A stretch of DNA of 53,373 nt from JAQVXR01 sp050945755 (GCA_050945755.1 JBMNTN010000009.1:1-53373); one strand, 5' to 3'. Positions 16,024 to 25,457 are shown, numbered from the stretch's first letter. The notes: generated from the letters alone by a model not told the origin. Made by a program: numbers and translations.

Positions 16024-17364
16024 ATGGATTTATTTGAATATTCCCGGGGAGAAATTTTAAAAAAGGCTGCTCCCCTGGCTGCAAGGATGCGTCCTCGTAA
16101 CCTGGACGAATTTGTCGGTCAAGATGAAGTGGTAGGTAAAGGTTCGCTGTTACGACGGTCAATTGAGGCAGATCGGCTCTCATCTCTTATTTTTTTTGGG
16201 CCTCCGGGTTGCGGAAAAACTACCTTAGCCCAGGTAATTGCGCAGACCACTAAAGGTTGTTTTGAACAGCTAAGTGCAGTGTCTGCAGGCATAGCCGATG
16301 TGCGCAGAGTCATTCAGGATGCTCGGGAAAGGTTAGGGTTATATAGTAAGAGAACGATTCTCTTTATTGATGAAATTCATCGGTTTAACAAGACGCAGCA
16401 GGATGCCCTTCTACCGGCAGTGGAGGAAGGTACCGTTATTCTAATTGGTGCGACAACAGAAAACCCATATTTTGAAGTTAATTCTGCTCTTGTATCCCGA
16501 TCGAGAATTTTTCAGTTGAAGCAACTAAAAGCAGAAGATATTGAAAAAATTTTACAAAATGCCATTAAAGATCCGGACAGGGGCTTAGGGAATTATCAGC
16601 TAAAAATTGATCATGATGCTTTAAAACATCTCATCAATACTTCCGCCGGTGATGCTCGAATAGCATTGAATTCATTAGAATTGGCAGTTGTTACTACCCC
16701 TCCCGATAATGATGGTATACGCAAGATTACTTTGGAAGTAGCGGAGCAGTCTATCCAAAGACGCGCGGTAAAATATGACAAAACAGGTGATTCTCACTAC
16801 GATGTTATTTCCGCATTCATTAAGAGTATGCGTGGGTCTGACCCTAATGCAACTCTTTATTGGTTAGCCCGGATGTTGGATGCAGGTGAAGATCCCCAAT
16901 TTATTATGAGAAGGATTGTTATCTGCGCGGCAGAAGATATAGGCTTGGCAGACCCACAAGCATTGGTGGTAGCTACAGCGGCAGCACAAGCTCTTGCATT
17001 TGTGGGATTGCCGGAGGCTCGCTTACCGATAGCTCAGGCAGCACTTTATGTGGCATGTGCTCCTAAATCCAATGCGGTTATCCAGGGTATTGATGCTGCT
17101 TTATCGGACATTAAAAATGGGCCTCCTGGGGAAGTACCTGTTCATCTTAGGGATGCTCACTATGCTAAAGCTGAAAAACTTGGGTATGGTATTGAATATA
17201 AGTATCCTCATAATTATCCGGGAAATTATGTTTCTCAGGTGTATTTGCCCCATGGGTTAACCGGTGCAAGGTATTATTATCCGACAGAGAACGGCCAGGA
17301 AAAAATAATTAAAATGCATTTGAAAGAGTTAGATAATAAACACAGAGGGAAATTGTCGGATTGA
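16024..17364 (+). CDS. rarA: Replication-associated recombination protein A (RarA/MgsA)
   Basis: RarA is a clamp-loader-like AAA+ ATPase acting at stalled replication forks. The 446-aa protein has Walker A GPPGCGKT (59-66), Walker B LFIDEIHR (113-120), the sensor 1 region GATTENP, and the C-terminal tetramerisation region with the family signatures RRAVKYDKTGDSHYD and SAFIKSMRGSDP. The ATG at 16024 lies after GGAGGAGTG. It is flanked by the trxA terminator upstream and the nifS promoter downstream, so it is probably monocistronic. Confidence 0.96.
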   Translation: MDLFEYSRGEILKKAAPLAARMRPRNLDEFVGQDEVVGKGSLLRRSIEADRLSSLIFFGPPGCGKTTLAQVIAQTTKGCFEQLSAVSAGIADVRRVIQDARERLGLYSKRTILFIDEIHRFNKTQQDALLPAVEEGTVILIGATTENPYFEVNSALVSRSRIFQLKQLKAEDIEKILQNAIKDPDRGLGNYQLKIDHDALKHLINTSAGDARIALNSLELAVVTTPPDNDGIRKITLEVAEQSIQRRAVKYDKTGDSHYDVISAFIKSMRGSDPNATLYWLARMLDAGEDPQFIMRRIVICAAEDIGLADPQALVVATAAAQALAFVGLPEARLPIAQAALYVACAPKSNAVIQGIDAALSDIKNGPPGEVPVHLRDAHYAKAEKLGYGIEYKYPHNYPGNYVSQVYLPHGLTGARYYYPTENGQEKIIKMHLKELDNKHRGKLSD

Positions 17365-17374
17365 ATTTACCAAA

Positions 17375-17403
17375 TTGACATATTACTGGTAAGTTGATAA
17401 AAT
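17375..17403 (+). promoter_or_regulatory. Sigma-A promoter of nifS-iscU-mnmA
   Basis: TTGACA (17375-17380), a 17-nt spacer and TAAAAT (17398-17403) give a long leader of about 105 nt before nifS. No IscR-type regulator gene was seen in the leader or next to it. Confidence 0.7.
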
Positions 17404-17516
17404 TTTTAGTTAGGAAACTCTATTAGTTTATACATATCTAAGGTAATTCTATCCTTTCTAAAAGTTTTCATAATTACTATAGTTATTAATCCGGAAGAGA
17501 AAGAAGGAGAAGTTGC

Positions 17517-18728
17517 ATGCAAACAATATATTTAGATCACAGTGCTACGACTCCGGTACTTCCTGAAGTGCTTCATACGATGCTTCCTTTTCTAAGAGAG
17601 CATTATGGCAATGCTTCCAGTATTTATCGGATCGGACGGGAGAGCCGGAAAGCAGTTGAAGAGGCTCGCCGACAGGTGGCGAATTTAATTGGATCAGAAA
17701 CGGACGAAATTTACTTTACCAGTGGTGGCACAGAAGCTGATAATATGGCGGTTTTTGGGGCAGTTGCTGCGAGTGGAGAAAAGGGAAAGCACATTATTAC
17801 TTCACGTATGGAGCACCATGCTATTCTGCATCCCTGTGAAGAATTAGAAAAACGCGGATATGAGGTTACTTATCTTTCTCCTGATGACAAGGGTTTGATT
17901 CGAGTTGAAGATCTAAAAAATGCCGTTAGGGATGACACAATTTTAATAACTATCATGCATGTCAATAATGAAGTTGGCACTATTCAGCCCATTAGAGAGA
18001 TTGGACAGATTGCCAGGGAAAAAGGAATTATTTTTCATACGGATGCTGTGCAAAGTGTTGGTAAAATCCCGGTCGATGTTAAGGAACTGGGAGTAGATCT
18101 CTTGTCTCTATCAGCTCATAAAATTTATGGGCCAAAAGGTGTTGGTGCATTGTTTATTCGCAGGAATACTTCTATTGCGCCTGTTCTTTTCGGTGGAGGA
18201 CAGGAAAGAAAACGGCGCCCAGGGACGGAAAATGTACCGGGGATAGTTGGTTTTGGTAAGGCAGCTGAAATTGCTCAAAGAGACCTAGCAGTTGATCGCG
18301 AAAGAATTACTTACTTAAGGGACAAGCTGATTGATGGTATTCTGTCTTCTATTTCACATACGCAGCTTAACGGGGACCGGCAAAAAAGGATTCCCCATAA
18401 TGCTAATTTTAGTTTTCGCTTTGTGGAAGGAGAGTCACTTTTATTGATGCTGGATATGCAGAATATTGCAGCGTCCAGTGGTTCAGCATGTACTTCTGGA
18501 TCGACTGATCCTTCCCATGTACTTCTTGCTATGGGGATTCCTTTTGATGTGGCCTTTGGCTCTCTCCGTTTTACACTGGGAAAAGAAAACACCGAAGAAG
18601 ATATTGATTATGTATTGAAAGTGCTTCCACCAATCGTGGAAAGGCTTCGGGCTATGTCGCCTACTGCAATTCAAGGTCAAAATTGGGGAGATGATAAGAA
18701 GGAGGGGGCTCTATGTACAACGAGATAA
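17517..18728 (+). CDS. nifS: Cysteine desulfurase (NifS/IscS family)
   Basis: This PLP enzyme releases sulfur from cysteine for Fe-S clusters and thiolated tRNA. The 403-aa group I (NifS/IscS-like) protein has the PLP lysine K202 in SAHKIYGPKG and the mobile-loop catalytic Cys325 in SSGSACTSG. The ATG at 17517 follows AAGGAGAAG. The 3' end overlaps iscU by 16 nt, indicating translational coupling. Supply of sulfur to the scaffold IscU and to the tRNA thiolase MnmA downstream is the obvious role. NifS-type enzymes can also deliver selenium, which is of interest given the selenocysteine candidates. Confidence 0.96.
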   Translation: MQTIYLDHSATTPVLPEVLHTMLPFLREHYGNASSIYRIGRESRKAVEEARRQVANLIGSETDEIYFTSGGTEADNMAVFGAVAASGEKGKHIITSRMEHHAILHPCEELEKRGYEVTYLSPDDKGLIRVEDLKNAVRDDTILITIMHVNNEVGTIQPIREIGQIAREKGIIFHTDAVQSVGKIPVDVKELGVDLLSLSAHKIYGPKGVGALFIRRNTSIAPVLFGGGQERKRRPGTENVPGIVGFGKAAEIAQRDLAVDRERITYLRDKLIDGILSSISHTQLNGDRQKRIPHNANFSFRFVEGESLLLMLDMQNIAASSGSACTSGSTDPSHVLLAMGIPFDVAFGSLRFTLGKENTEEDIDYVLKVLPPIVERLRAMSPTAIQGQNWGDDKKEGALCTTR

Positions 18729-19087
18729 TTATGGATCATTTTCAAAATCCCCGTAATGTAGGGGAAAGTTCCAGGAAAGATGGGGTAGGCCAGGTGGGCA
18801 GTCCTGTTTGTGGTGATACCACCATGATTTACCTTGATATTGAGGAAGGAAGAATTCAAGATATTAAATTCAAAACCTTGGGATGTGCTGCTGCTATTGC
18901 TTCCAGCAGTATGCTGACGGAAATGGTAAAAGGAAAAACTTTGGAAGAAGCAAAACGAATAAGCACCCAAGATATTGTCAATGCTTTAGGAGGTCTTCCT
19001 GAAGCAAAAGTTCATTGTTCTGTTTTGGCAGGAGATGCATTGAAGGCGGCAATTGAAGATTATGAAAACAAGCAGAATAAGGAATAA
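18713..19087 (+). CDS. iscU: Fe-S cluster assembly scaffold IscU/NifU-N
   Basis: This 124-aa scaffold on which [2Fe-2S] clusters are built has the three cluster Cys residues C33, C58 and C102, the conserved Asp35 after the first Cys (V-C-G-D) and His101 before the last. The N-terminal YNEIIMDHFQNPRN motif is typical. It overlaps the nifS end, with its ribosome binding site AAGGAGGGGG inside nifS. No NifU C-terminal domain is present, so this is the stand-alone IscU-like form. Confidence 0.95.
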   Translation: MYNEIIMDHFQNPRNVGESSRKDGVGQVGSPVCGDTTMIYLDIEEGRIQDIKFKTLGCAAAIASSSMLTEMVKGKTLEEAKRISTQDIVNALGGLPEAKVHCSVLAGDALKAAIEDYENKQNKE

Positions 19088-19100
19088 TTGTTCTAGCAGG

Positions 19101-19132
19101 AGGTGCTCATACTTTTGGGGCACCCTTTATTT
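19101..19132 (+). terminator. Weak terminator or attenuator between iscU and mnmA
   Basis: GGTGC (19102-19106) pairs with GCACC (19120-19124), followed by CTTTATTTT. The stem is short and the loop 13 nt, so partial read-through into mnmA is likely. Confidence 0.5.
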
Positions 19133-19158
19133 TGAATGAATTAATGGGAGTGTACTAA

Positions 19159-20241
19159 TTGGTGAACAGTTCAAAAACGGTTTTGGTAGCAATGAGCGGC
19201 GGGGTAGATTCTTCAGTGACTGCAGCTCTTTTAAAGGAGCAAGGTTACCGGTTGATTGGAGTGACGATGCAGCTTTGGCCGGAAGATGAGCCTGATCCTA
19301 GAGGGTCAGGGGGATGCTGTAATCTTTCGGCAGTGGAAGATGCCAGGCGGGTTGCTTTTACTTTAGATATCCCTTTTTATGTGATGAATTTTCGAGATTT
19401 ATTTCAAGAAAAAGTGATTGATTACTTTATCCATGAATATATGAGCGGAAAAACTCCCAATCCTTGTATTGCCTGTAACCAATATGTGAAGTTTGCTGCT
19501 CTCTTACATAAAGCAGTGGCTATTGGTGCCGATTACATTGCCACAGGACACTATGCGCGGATTTCTTTTGATCCCCAATTTAATCGCTTTGTCATGAAAA
19601 AAGCTTTGGACGGCAAAAAGGATCAGACCTATGTTTTATACGGTTTTACTCAGGATCAGCTGTCCCGGACAATGTTGCCTTTAGGGGAATACACTAAACT
19701 TCAGATTAGGGAAAAAGCAAGAGAATTAGGGCTGTCTGTGGCGGATAAACCAGAGAGCCAGGAAATCTGTTTTGTTACTGACAACAATTATCGCAGGTTT
19801 ATCAACGAAAAAGCCGGGGATAAAATTAAACCGGGACCTTTTCTTGATACAAAAGGCAACGTGATCGGCGAGCATGAAGGCTTACCCTATTATACAATTG
19901 GCCAGCGTAAAGGTTTGGGCATGGCGTTGGGTAAACCGGCATATGTGGTTGACATTGATCCCTCAAAAAATGCGGTTATTATTGGTGAAAAAGAAGACTT
20001 AATGGGAGCTTCCTTGATAGCCGATAAGAACAATTTTATTCTCATGGATCGCCTGGAAAAACCAATGGATGTAACCGTAAAAATTAGATATAAGGCAGAG
20101 GAAGTGCCAGCAACAATTTTACCTTTGGATGATGGACGGGTGAAGGTGGAATTTAAAGAACCGGAAAGGGCAATTACTCCGGGACAGGCGGTTGTTTATT
20201 ATTGGAATGATTATGTGGTGGGTGGAGGAGTTATTCAGTAA
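19159..20241 (+). CDS. mnmA: tRNA-specific 2-thiouridylase MnmA
   Basis: MnmA makes 2-thiouridine at position 34 of tRNA(Lys/Glu/Gln) using sulfur relayed from the desulfurase. The 360-aa protein has the PP-loop SGGVDSS (about 14-20), the catalytic Cys pair in NPCIACN (about 100) and SQEICF (about 200), and the C-terminal beta-barrel. The start is TTG at 19159 or GTG at 19162, both downstream of ATGGGAG. Its placement after nifS-iscU supports a dedicated sulfur relay. Confidence 0.96.
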   Translation: MVNSSKTVLVAMSGGVDSSVTAALLKEQGYRLIGVTMQLWPEDEPDPRGSGGCCNLSAVEDARRVAFTLDIPFYVMNFRDLFQEKVIDYFIHEYMSGKTPNPCIACNQYVKFAALLHKAVAIGADYIATGHYARISFDPQFNRFVMKKALDGKKDQTYVLYGFTQDQLSRTMLPLGEYTKLQIREKARELGLSVADKPESQEICFVTDNNYRRFINEKAGDKIKPGPFLDTKGNVIGEHEGLPYYTIGQRKGLGMALGKPAYVVDIDPSKNAVIIGEKEDLMGASLIADKNNFILMDRLEKPMDVTVKIRYKAEEVPATILPLDDGRVKVEFKEPERAITPGQAVVYYWNDYVVGGGVIQ

Positions 20242-20268
20242 ACTGAAAATCTAAAATGAATTTGAAGA

Positions 20269-20291
20269 AAATCGCTTTAGGCGATTTTTTT
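20269..20291 (+). terminator. mnmA terminator
   Basis: AAATCGC (20269-20275) pairs with GCGATTT (20281-20287) around TTTAG, with a T tract that continues to 20291. Confidence 0.85.
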
Positions 20292-20335
20292 CTGTCTTGT
20301 TGGCAATAATACTAATAATGATGGAGGTGTGTTTT

Positions 20336-20824
20336 TTGCACTTCAGTAAAGAGATTAAAGATCTGCCGGTTATTTCTCTTGAGGACGGTATTGAATTAGG
20401 CCGGGTGGTAGACTTAATTGTCAATTTAGAAGTCGGCAGAGTTGACGGGATAGTTTTAGAAAATAGATCTATTTTTCAAAGCGGCAGATTTATTCAATTG
20501 GAAGATGTAATAAGTATGGGTAGAGATGCGATAACAGTAAATTCCAAAAGTGCCGTCCAAAATGAACCGGAAAAAAATAAAAGAAAGATTTCTTGGCTCT
20601 CCAGAGTGGAGGAGAATGTTTATTCTACCGGAGGAACAGATCTGGGAATAATTAAAGATATTATATTTAGTTTTCCAGACGGTATTATAACGGGTATTGA
20701 GCTCTCCGGCGGCCTTTGGGCCGACTTGAACCAGGGACGGAAGATGGTTCTATGGGAAAGTGTCACCCAAGGGAACGGGAGTAATTTGATTTTGGATTCG
20801 AGTCAGGAAAACATTTGGCAATAA
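20336..20824 (+). CDS. PRC-barrel domain protein
   Basis: This protein of about 162 aa has two PRC-barrel repeats (about residues 3-75 and 85-155), each with an L-G-x-[IV]-x-D-[IL] type motif. PRC-barrel proteins occur in ribosome maturation (RimM), photosynthetic reaction centres and sporulation-associated YlmC/YmxH proteins. The role here is unknown. The start is TTG 20336, 8 nt after GGAGGTG. The longer reading from 20297 crosses the terminator tail. It precedes a zinc-ribbon protein and a YtxH-like protein, probably in one operon. Confidence 0.75.
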   Translation: MHFSKEIKDLPVISLEDGIELGRVVDLIVNLEVGRVDGIVLENRSIFQSGRFIQLEDVISMGRDAITVNSKSAVQNEPEKNKRKISWLSRVEENVYSTGGTDLGIIKDIIFSFPDGIITGIELSGGLWADLNQGRKMVLWESVTQGNGSNLILDSSQENIWQ

Positions 20825-20841
20825 AAAGGTAGGTGTAAAAA

Positions 20842-20988
20842 ATGGGTTGTCCCGTATGTAATGGTCGGGAAGTTGGTAAAATAGGATCTAACCAATATTT
20901 CTGCTGGAACTGTCTGGTGGAGTTTAATGATCAGGATGAAGTTTTTGAAATTGCTGAGGACGGAACTTTATCTAACGTCTCTAAATAA
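20842..20988 (+). CDS. Small zinc-ribbon protein (48 aa)
   Basis: This short gene starts with ATG 20842 after AAAGGTAGGTG and ends with TAA 20986-20988. It has two Cys pairs, C-P-V-C near residue 3 and C-W-N-C near residue 25, with an aromatic residue before the second pair, as in zinc ribbons. The tail is acidic. The function is unknown. It lies 17 nt after the PRC-barrel gene and 16 nt before the YtxH-like gene. Confidence 0.75.
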   Translation: MGCPVCNGREVGKIGSNQYFCWNCLVEFNDQDEVFEIAEDGTLSNVSK

Positions 20989-21004
20989 TGGGAGGTGAGA
21001 CAGG

Positions 21005-21199
21005 ATGAACAAATCGTTTGTTCAGGGAATAATTGCCGGAAGTATCTTGGGTACCTTAATTGGGATGATTAGTACTCCGCAAAAAAAGCCTGTTCAAGAA
21101 GCTGCCCGCAAGATAATTAACACTGAAATGGATATGGGGAAAAATACACGCAAGGTGTTAAAAGGTATTCGAAGAAATGTCTCCCAAATAATAAAATAG
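21005..21199 (+). CDS. YtxH-like small membrane-anchored protein
   Basis: This 64-aa protein has a glycine-rich N-terminal hydrophobic segment (about 7-24, G-x-I-x-G-x-L-x-G pattern) followed by a basic amphipathic tail. This resembles the YtxH/general-stress family in architecture, but the match is by eye. The ATG at 21005 follows GGAGGTGAGACAGG. It ends just before a terminator, closing the PRC-barrel-zinc-ribbon-YtxH group. Confidence 0.7.
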   Translation: MNKSFVQGIIAGSILGTLIGMISTPQKKPVQEAARKIINTEMDMGKNTRKVLKGIRRNVSQIIK

Positions 21200-21208
21200 G
21201 TTTCAATC

Positions 21209-21230
21209 AGTGAGGGTAACCTCACTTTTT
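21209..21230 (+). terminator. Terminator of the PRC-barrel operon
   Basis: AGTGAGG (21209-21215) and CCTCACT (21220-21226) enclose GTAA, followed by TTTTCT. Confidence 0.85.
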
Positions 21231-21386
21231 CTATGTTTACAATTTGGCAGATACTTTTATGATACCGCTTATTAATGGAAGGGAAAAGGGTACGATAATT
21301 CTAGATAAAATGATTATCCATTTAGTGAATTTATCGATTTTCAGTTGTATTTAGCTTAAAGCATTGGCTTAAAAGCGGGTGAAGGT

Positions 21387-22424
21387 GTGGAACGGAGAAA
21401 AATATGGTTGATTAGTTTGACGATTGGGTTGACAGGCGGTATTCTAATTTTCATGTACCATATCAGGGTGATACTGACGCCTTTTTTCCTATCGATTATA
21501 TTTGCGTACATTCTTTTGCCTGGTGTTGAGACACTGGTAAAAAGGCAGATTCCGATTTCACTGGCTATCTTAATCATTTATTTGACAGTAGCAGCAGTGG
21601 TTGCAGTATTGATTCTTTATGTTTTCCCAGGAATATTTGCTGAATTAAACAGATTTGCGGAAACAGTTCCCTTATATACCGGTCAAATACAGGTTTGGCT
21701 TAGCCAGCTACACGAAGTATATAACCGTTTTAATATCCCCGAGGGTATTAGGCAAGTTATTGATGAAACAATATTATTGGTGGAAAAAACGCTCATCCAA
21801 GCAGCTCGTAATATAGCCCAAGGAATTATTGGTTTAGTAGGCCATGTTCTCAGCATTGTGATTGTTCCGGTTTTAACCTTTTATTTTTTAAAAGATCATG
21901 AGTTAATCTGCAAAAGAATAGTTTCTCTTCTTCCTCCTGCCTACCGGACAGAATTTTTAACTTTGTGGGCAAGAATTAATTCTGTGCTGCGCAAATTTAT
22001 TCGGGGACATTTAAGCGTAGCTTGTATTGTCGGGACTTTGACAGGACTGGGATTAGCTTTAGTTGGTGTGGATTATGCGGTGACACTGGGGCTCATGGCG
22101 GGAGCGGCCGACATTATTCCTTATTTTGGCCCGATTATTGGAGCTTTGCCTGCCGTCTTTCTGGCTCTTCTTCAATCAAAAAAGTTAGCATTAAAGGTTG
22201 TATTAATTATGTTTATTGTTCAACAGTTAGAAAACAGTATTATTTCACCTAGAATTATTGGAGATAGTGTCGGAATTCATCCTTTAGCCATCATATTTGT
22301 TCTACTTATAGGAGGCTATTTTTGGGGTGTCTTGGGAATGCTTTTTGCAGTTCCTTTAGCTGTTGTCCTAAGGGTTTTAATTACTTATGTTTATCAAAAG
22401 GCTATAACATATAGAGCAAATTGA
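21387..22424 (+). CDS. AI-2E family membrane transporter/permease
   Basis: This 345-aa protein of the AI-2E (YtvI/TqsA, PF01594) family has about seven to eight membrane helices: one pair near the N terminus, a soluble segment (about 85-135), then the conserved C-terminal block with GLMAGAADIIPYFGPIIGALPA and IGDSVGIHPLAII. Substrates of this family are diverse, and many members export small metabolites or act as Na+/H+ antiporters. The start is GTG 21387. Its TGA stop lies inside the -35 hexamer of the promoter that reads into alaS. Confidence 0.9.
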   Translation: MERRKIWLISLTIGLTGGILIFMYHIRVILTPFFLSIIFAYILLPGVETLVKRQIPISLAILIIYLTVAAVVAVLILYVFPGIFAELNRFAETVPLYTGQIQVWLSQLHEVYNRFNIPEGIRQVIDETILLVEKTLIQAARNIAQGIIGLVGHVLSIVIVPVLTFYFLKDHELICKRIVSLLPPAYRTEFLTLWARINSVLRKFIRGHLSVACIVGTLTGLGLALVGVDYAVTLGLMAGAADIIPYFGPIIGALPAVFLALLQSKKLALKVVLIMFIVQQLENSIISPRIIGDSVGIHPLAIIFVLLIGGYFWGVLGMLFAVPLAVVLRVLITYVYQKAITYRAN

Positions 22425-22449
22425 CAACCCCATTAAATTCCTGTATAAT
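22421..22449 (+). promoter_or_regulatory. Sigma-A promoter of alaS
   Basis: TTGACA (22421-22426) and TATAAT (22444-22449) are perfect hexamers with a 17-nt spacer. The predicted leader before the alaS ATG is about 340 nt. Confidence 0.85.
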
Positions 22450-22455
22450 TGTAAA

Positions 22456-22799
22456 AATTTAGATCAACAGTAGGCAGGTCAAGTCGCTCAGGATGTTTCG
22501 TTTTTTTATTGTCGGCTAAAAAGGTAGTTGCCTTTTATAACTTTGATAAAAAAGAGTGTATTTTTGTAAAAACATGCTAAAATAGAAAAGGCGGGGGTCC
22601 GGCTTTATTTTATTAATAATTAATGAGCCCGGGATGATGGTTTAGATTGATGTTAATGCTGCCGTTTTTTGCAGTTTTAATAATCAGGTGTAAATAGGTT
22701 GATTGAACTTAGTTTAAGATAGATGTTTTTAAATACCATCAACTGTGTTTGGGCCGACTCCTTCCCAGGGAAACCTGTGAAGAAGATGGGAGGTATATC
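22456..22799 (+). other. Long untranslated leader of alaS
   Basis: About 340 nt lie between the promoter and ATG 22800 without a gene. No T-box sequence (GGTGG-N-ACCGCG) is present. Visible structure includes CCGGCT (22607-22620 area) pairing with AGCCCGG (about 22627-22633) over an A/T-rich arm, and a small CTGC...GCAG hairpin near 22659. I could not assign it to a known riboswitch class. Confidence 0.45.
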
Positions 22800-25457
22800 A
22801 TGACTGGAAACGAACTTCGAGAAAAATTTTTAAAGTTCTTTGAAAGCAAGGGGCATACTATTGTGCCCAGTTCATCATTAGTGCCCCATAATGATCCTAC
22901 TTTACTTTTTACCAATGCTGGCATGAATCAGTTTAAAGATGTATTCTTAGGTTTAGACAAGCGCCCATATAGTAGGGCTACTACTGCCCAGAAATGTGTG
23001 CGCGCCGGAGGGAAGCATAATGATTTGGATACGGTGGGGAGAACAGCGCGGCACCATACCTTTTTTGAAATGATGGGCAACTTTTCGTTTGGGGACTATT
23101 TTAAACGAGATGCGATAACTTATGCATGGGAGTTTTTAACAGAGGTTATCGGACTGCCTAAAGAAAAATTGTATGCTACTATTTTTTATGATGATAATGA
23201 AGCTCATGACCTTTGGCTCGAGTTGACTGATATACCAAAAGAACGGATTATCAGGCTGGGCGAAAAGGATAATTTTTGGTCCATGGGAGAAACAGGTCCT
23301 TGTGGACCATGTAGTGAAATTTTAATTGACCGCGGTGAAAATTACCGGTGTGATGCTCCGGAATGTGCTATTGGAAAATGTGATTGTGACCGCTGGCTGG
23401 AATTATGGAATCTTGTTTTTATGCAGTATAACCGGGATGAAAAGGGTGTAATGACCCCTTTGCCTAAACCCAGTATTGATACGGGAATGGGATTGGAGCG
23501 GGTAGCATCCGTGCTCCAGGACGTATCATCGAATTATGATACGGATTTACTCCTCAAGCTTATTAGCTATATTGAAGGGGTAACTGGATTAAAGTATCGC
23601 CGTGATGAAAAGGGTTTTCCTTTCCGAGTTATTGCAGATCATGCCCGATCTTGTACCTTTCTTGTCGCTGACGGCGTATTACCCAGCAATGAAGGCCGGG
23701 GATATGTTTTAAGGAGAATTCTCAGGCGGGCGGCCCGTTTTGTCAAAGTGCTTGGTTGGGATGGCCCGTTTCTTTGTGATATGGTGCCGGTTGTGGTTGA
23801 ACTTATGGGTGAGGCTTACCCAGAAATTAAAGAAAAGCAGGATTATATCCGCAAGGTAATTAGGATAGAAGAAGAGCGCTTCCATGAGACGCTGCAGGAA
23901 GGAATGAAAGTGGCCGGTGAAATTATTGCTAAAGTGAAACAAGGCGGACTGGAAAAGATTAGCGGAGCAGATGCATTTCTCCTTTATGACACCTATGGCT
24001 TTCCCCTTGATTTGACTGCAGATATTGCCGAAGAGAACGAGCTTACAGTCGACACAGCGGGATTTGAATCTGCCATGGAAAAGCAGCGGGAAAGAGCTCG
24101 GGCTGCTCGGCAGGATGCAAAAGCCTTTGATGAGGAACTGGTGCTGATACCTCTTTTAAAAGAGGTTCCGGAGACAAATTTCACCGGTTACAGCAGTTGT
24201 CATGGGGAAGGCAAGATACTTGCCATCGTGGTTGACGGTCAGAGAATCAACAAGATAAATCCGGGTGATCAAGGATATCTTATTCTTAATGAAACGCCTT
24301 TTTATGCTGAGCGAGGCGGTCAGACAGGAGACACAGGCGTAGTTATCGGTAAAGCAGGAATAGCGGAAATTAAAGATACCCAACTGATGGTTAACGGTAT
24401 TGTCCTGCATCGTTTCACATTGAAAGAAGGCTTCCTGACCGTAGGCGAGCAGGTAACATTAGAGGTAGATGTTGAAAGGAGACGGGCAATTGCTCGCAAT
24501 CATACGGCAACCCATCTAATTCATAAAGCGCTGAAGCAAGTGGTTGGAGAACATGCTAACCAAGCAGGATCTTTGGTGGCACCGGACAGGCTGCGTTTTG
24601 ATTTCTCCCATTTTGCCGCCATTCGGGATGAAGAACTGGAACAGGTTGAAGACATTGTTAATAGGGAAGTATTAAACAACATACCTGTTGAAACACTGGA
24701 AACAAACCTGGATGATGCGAAAAAAATGGGCGCTACTGCTCTTTTTGGAGAGAAATACGGCGATTGTGTCAGGGTGGTTAAGATGGGGGATTTTAGCATA
24801 GAATTGTGTGGGGGTACCCATTGTTCTTCCACCGGTGAGGTAGGATTGGTAAAATTAATTAGCGAGTCCGGGATTGGCGCGGGGTTAAGAAGGATTGAAG
24901 CAGTAACCGGTGATTATGCCCGTGACTATTTCCGCAAAGAAGAAAAGGTATTAAAAGAAGCAGCACTAGCGCTAAAAACTCTACCCCATGAGGTAGGGAA
25001 AAAGATAGAAATATTGCTTCAGGAATTAAAACAGAAAGAAAAAGAGATAGAAGCATTGCAGGCAAAATTAGCTAAACAGGCAACTGGTGATATTCTCAAC
25101 CAGGTAGTAACGATAAAGGGAATTAAAGCAATTATTGCCCAAGTTCAGGTGCCTGACATGAATGGTCTGCGTTCCTTAGCAGATTTAATCAGGGATAAGC
25201 TAGGGTCTGGGGTTGTTGTTTTAGGGGCAACGTCAAAAGATAAAGTTAACTTTGTGACAATGATTACTCCGGATCTGGTACAAAAAGGACTCCATGCAGG
25301 AAATATCATAAAAGAAACAGCAAAAGTTGCCGGTGGCGGCGGAGGAGGACGTCCTGATATGGCTCAAGCCGGAGGCAAGAAACCTGAGATGACTTCACAA
25401 GCTTTGGATAAGGCTCGAGAGATAATTACGGCTCAAATAAGCAAGGGACAGAACTAG
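22800..25457 (+). CDS. alaS: Alanyl-tRNA synthetase
   Basis: This class II synthetase of about 885 aa has an N-terminal catalytic core with GLDKRPYSRATTAQKCVRAGG and WNLVFMQ, and an editing domain with the zinc site HTATH and CGGTHCSSTGEVG. A C-Ala/DHHA1 region with a coiled coil and a glycine-rich GGGGGGRPDMAQAGG segment follows. ATG 22800 follows GGGAGG at 7 nt; the longer frame from 22749 runs into the leader. Unlike many Firmicutes alaS genes it is not preceded by a recognisable T-box. Confidence 0.97.
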   Translation: MTGNELREKFLKFFESKGHTIVPSSSLVPHNDPTLLFTNAGMNQFKDVFLGLDKRPYSRATTAQKCVRAGGKHNDLDTVGRTARHHTFFEMMGNFSFGDYFKRDAITYAWEFLTEVIGLPKEKLYATIFYDDNEAHDLWLELTDIPKERIIRLGEKDNFWSMGETGPCGPCSEILIDRGENYRCDAPECAIGKCDCDRWLELWNLVFMQYNRDEKGVMTPLPKPSIDTGMGLERVASVLQDVSSNYDTDLLLKLISYIEGVTGLKYRRDEKGFPFRVIADHARSCTFLVADGVLPSNEGRGYVLRRILRRAARFVKVLGWDGPFLCDMVPVVVELMGEAYPEIKEKQDYIRKVIRIEEERFHETLQEGMKVAGEIIAKVKQGGLEKISGADAFLLYDTYGFPLDLTADIAEENELTVDTAGFESAMEKQRERARAARQDAKAFDEELVLIPLLKEVPETNFTGYSSCHGEGKILAIVVDGQRINKINPGDQGYLILNETPFYAERGGQTGDTGVVIGKAGIAEIKDTQLMVNGIVLHRFTLKEGFLTVGEQVTLEVDVERRRAIARNHTATHLIHKALKQVVGEHANQAGSLVAPDRLRFDFSHFAAIRDEELEQVEDIVNREVLNNIPVETLETNLDDAKKMGATALFGEKYGDCVRVVKMGDFSIELCGGTHCSSTGEVGLVKLISESGIGAGLRRIEAVTGDYARDYFRKEEKVLKEAALALKTLPHEVGKKIEILLQELKQKEKEIEALQAKLAKQATGDILNQVVTIKGIKAIIAQVQVPDMNGLRSLADLIRDKLGSGVVVLGATSKDKVNFVTMITPDLVQKGLHAGNIIKETAKVAGGGGGGRPDMAQAGGKKPEMTSQALDKAREIITAQISKGQN

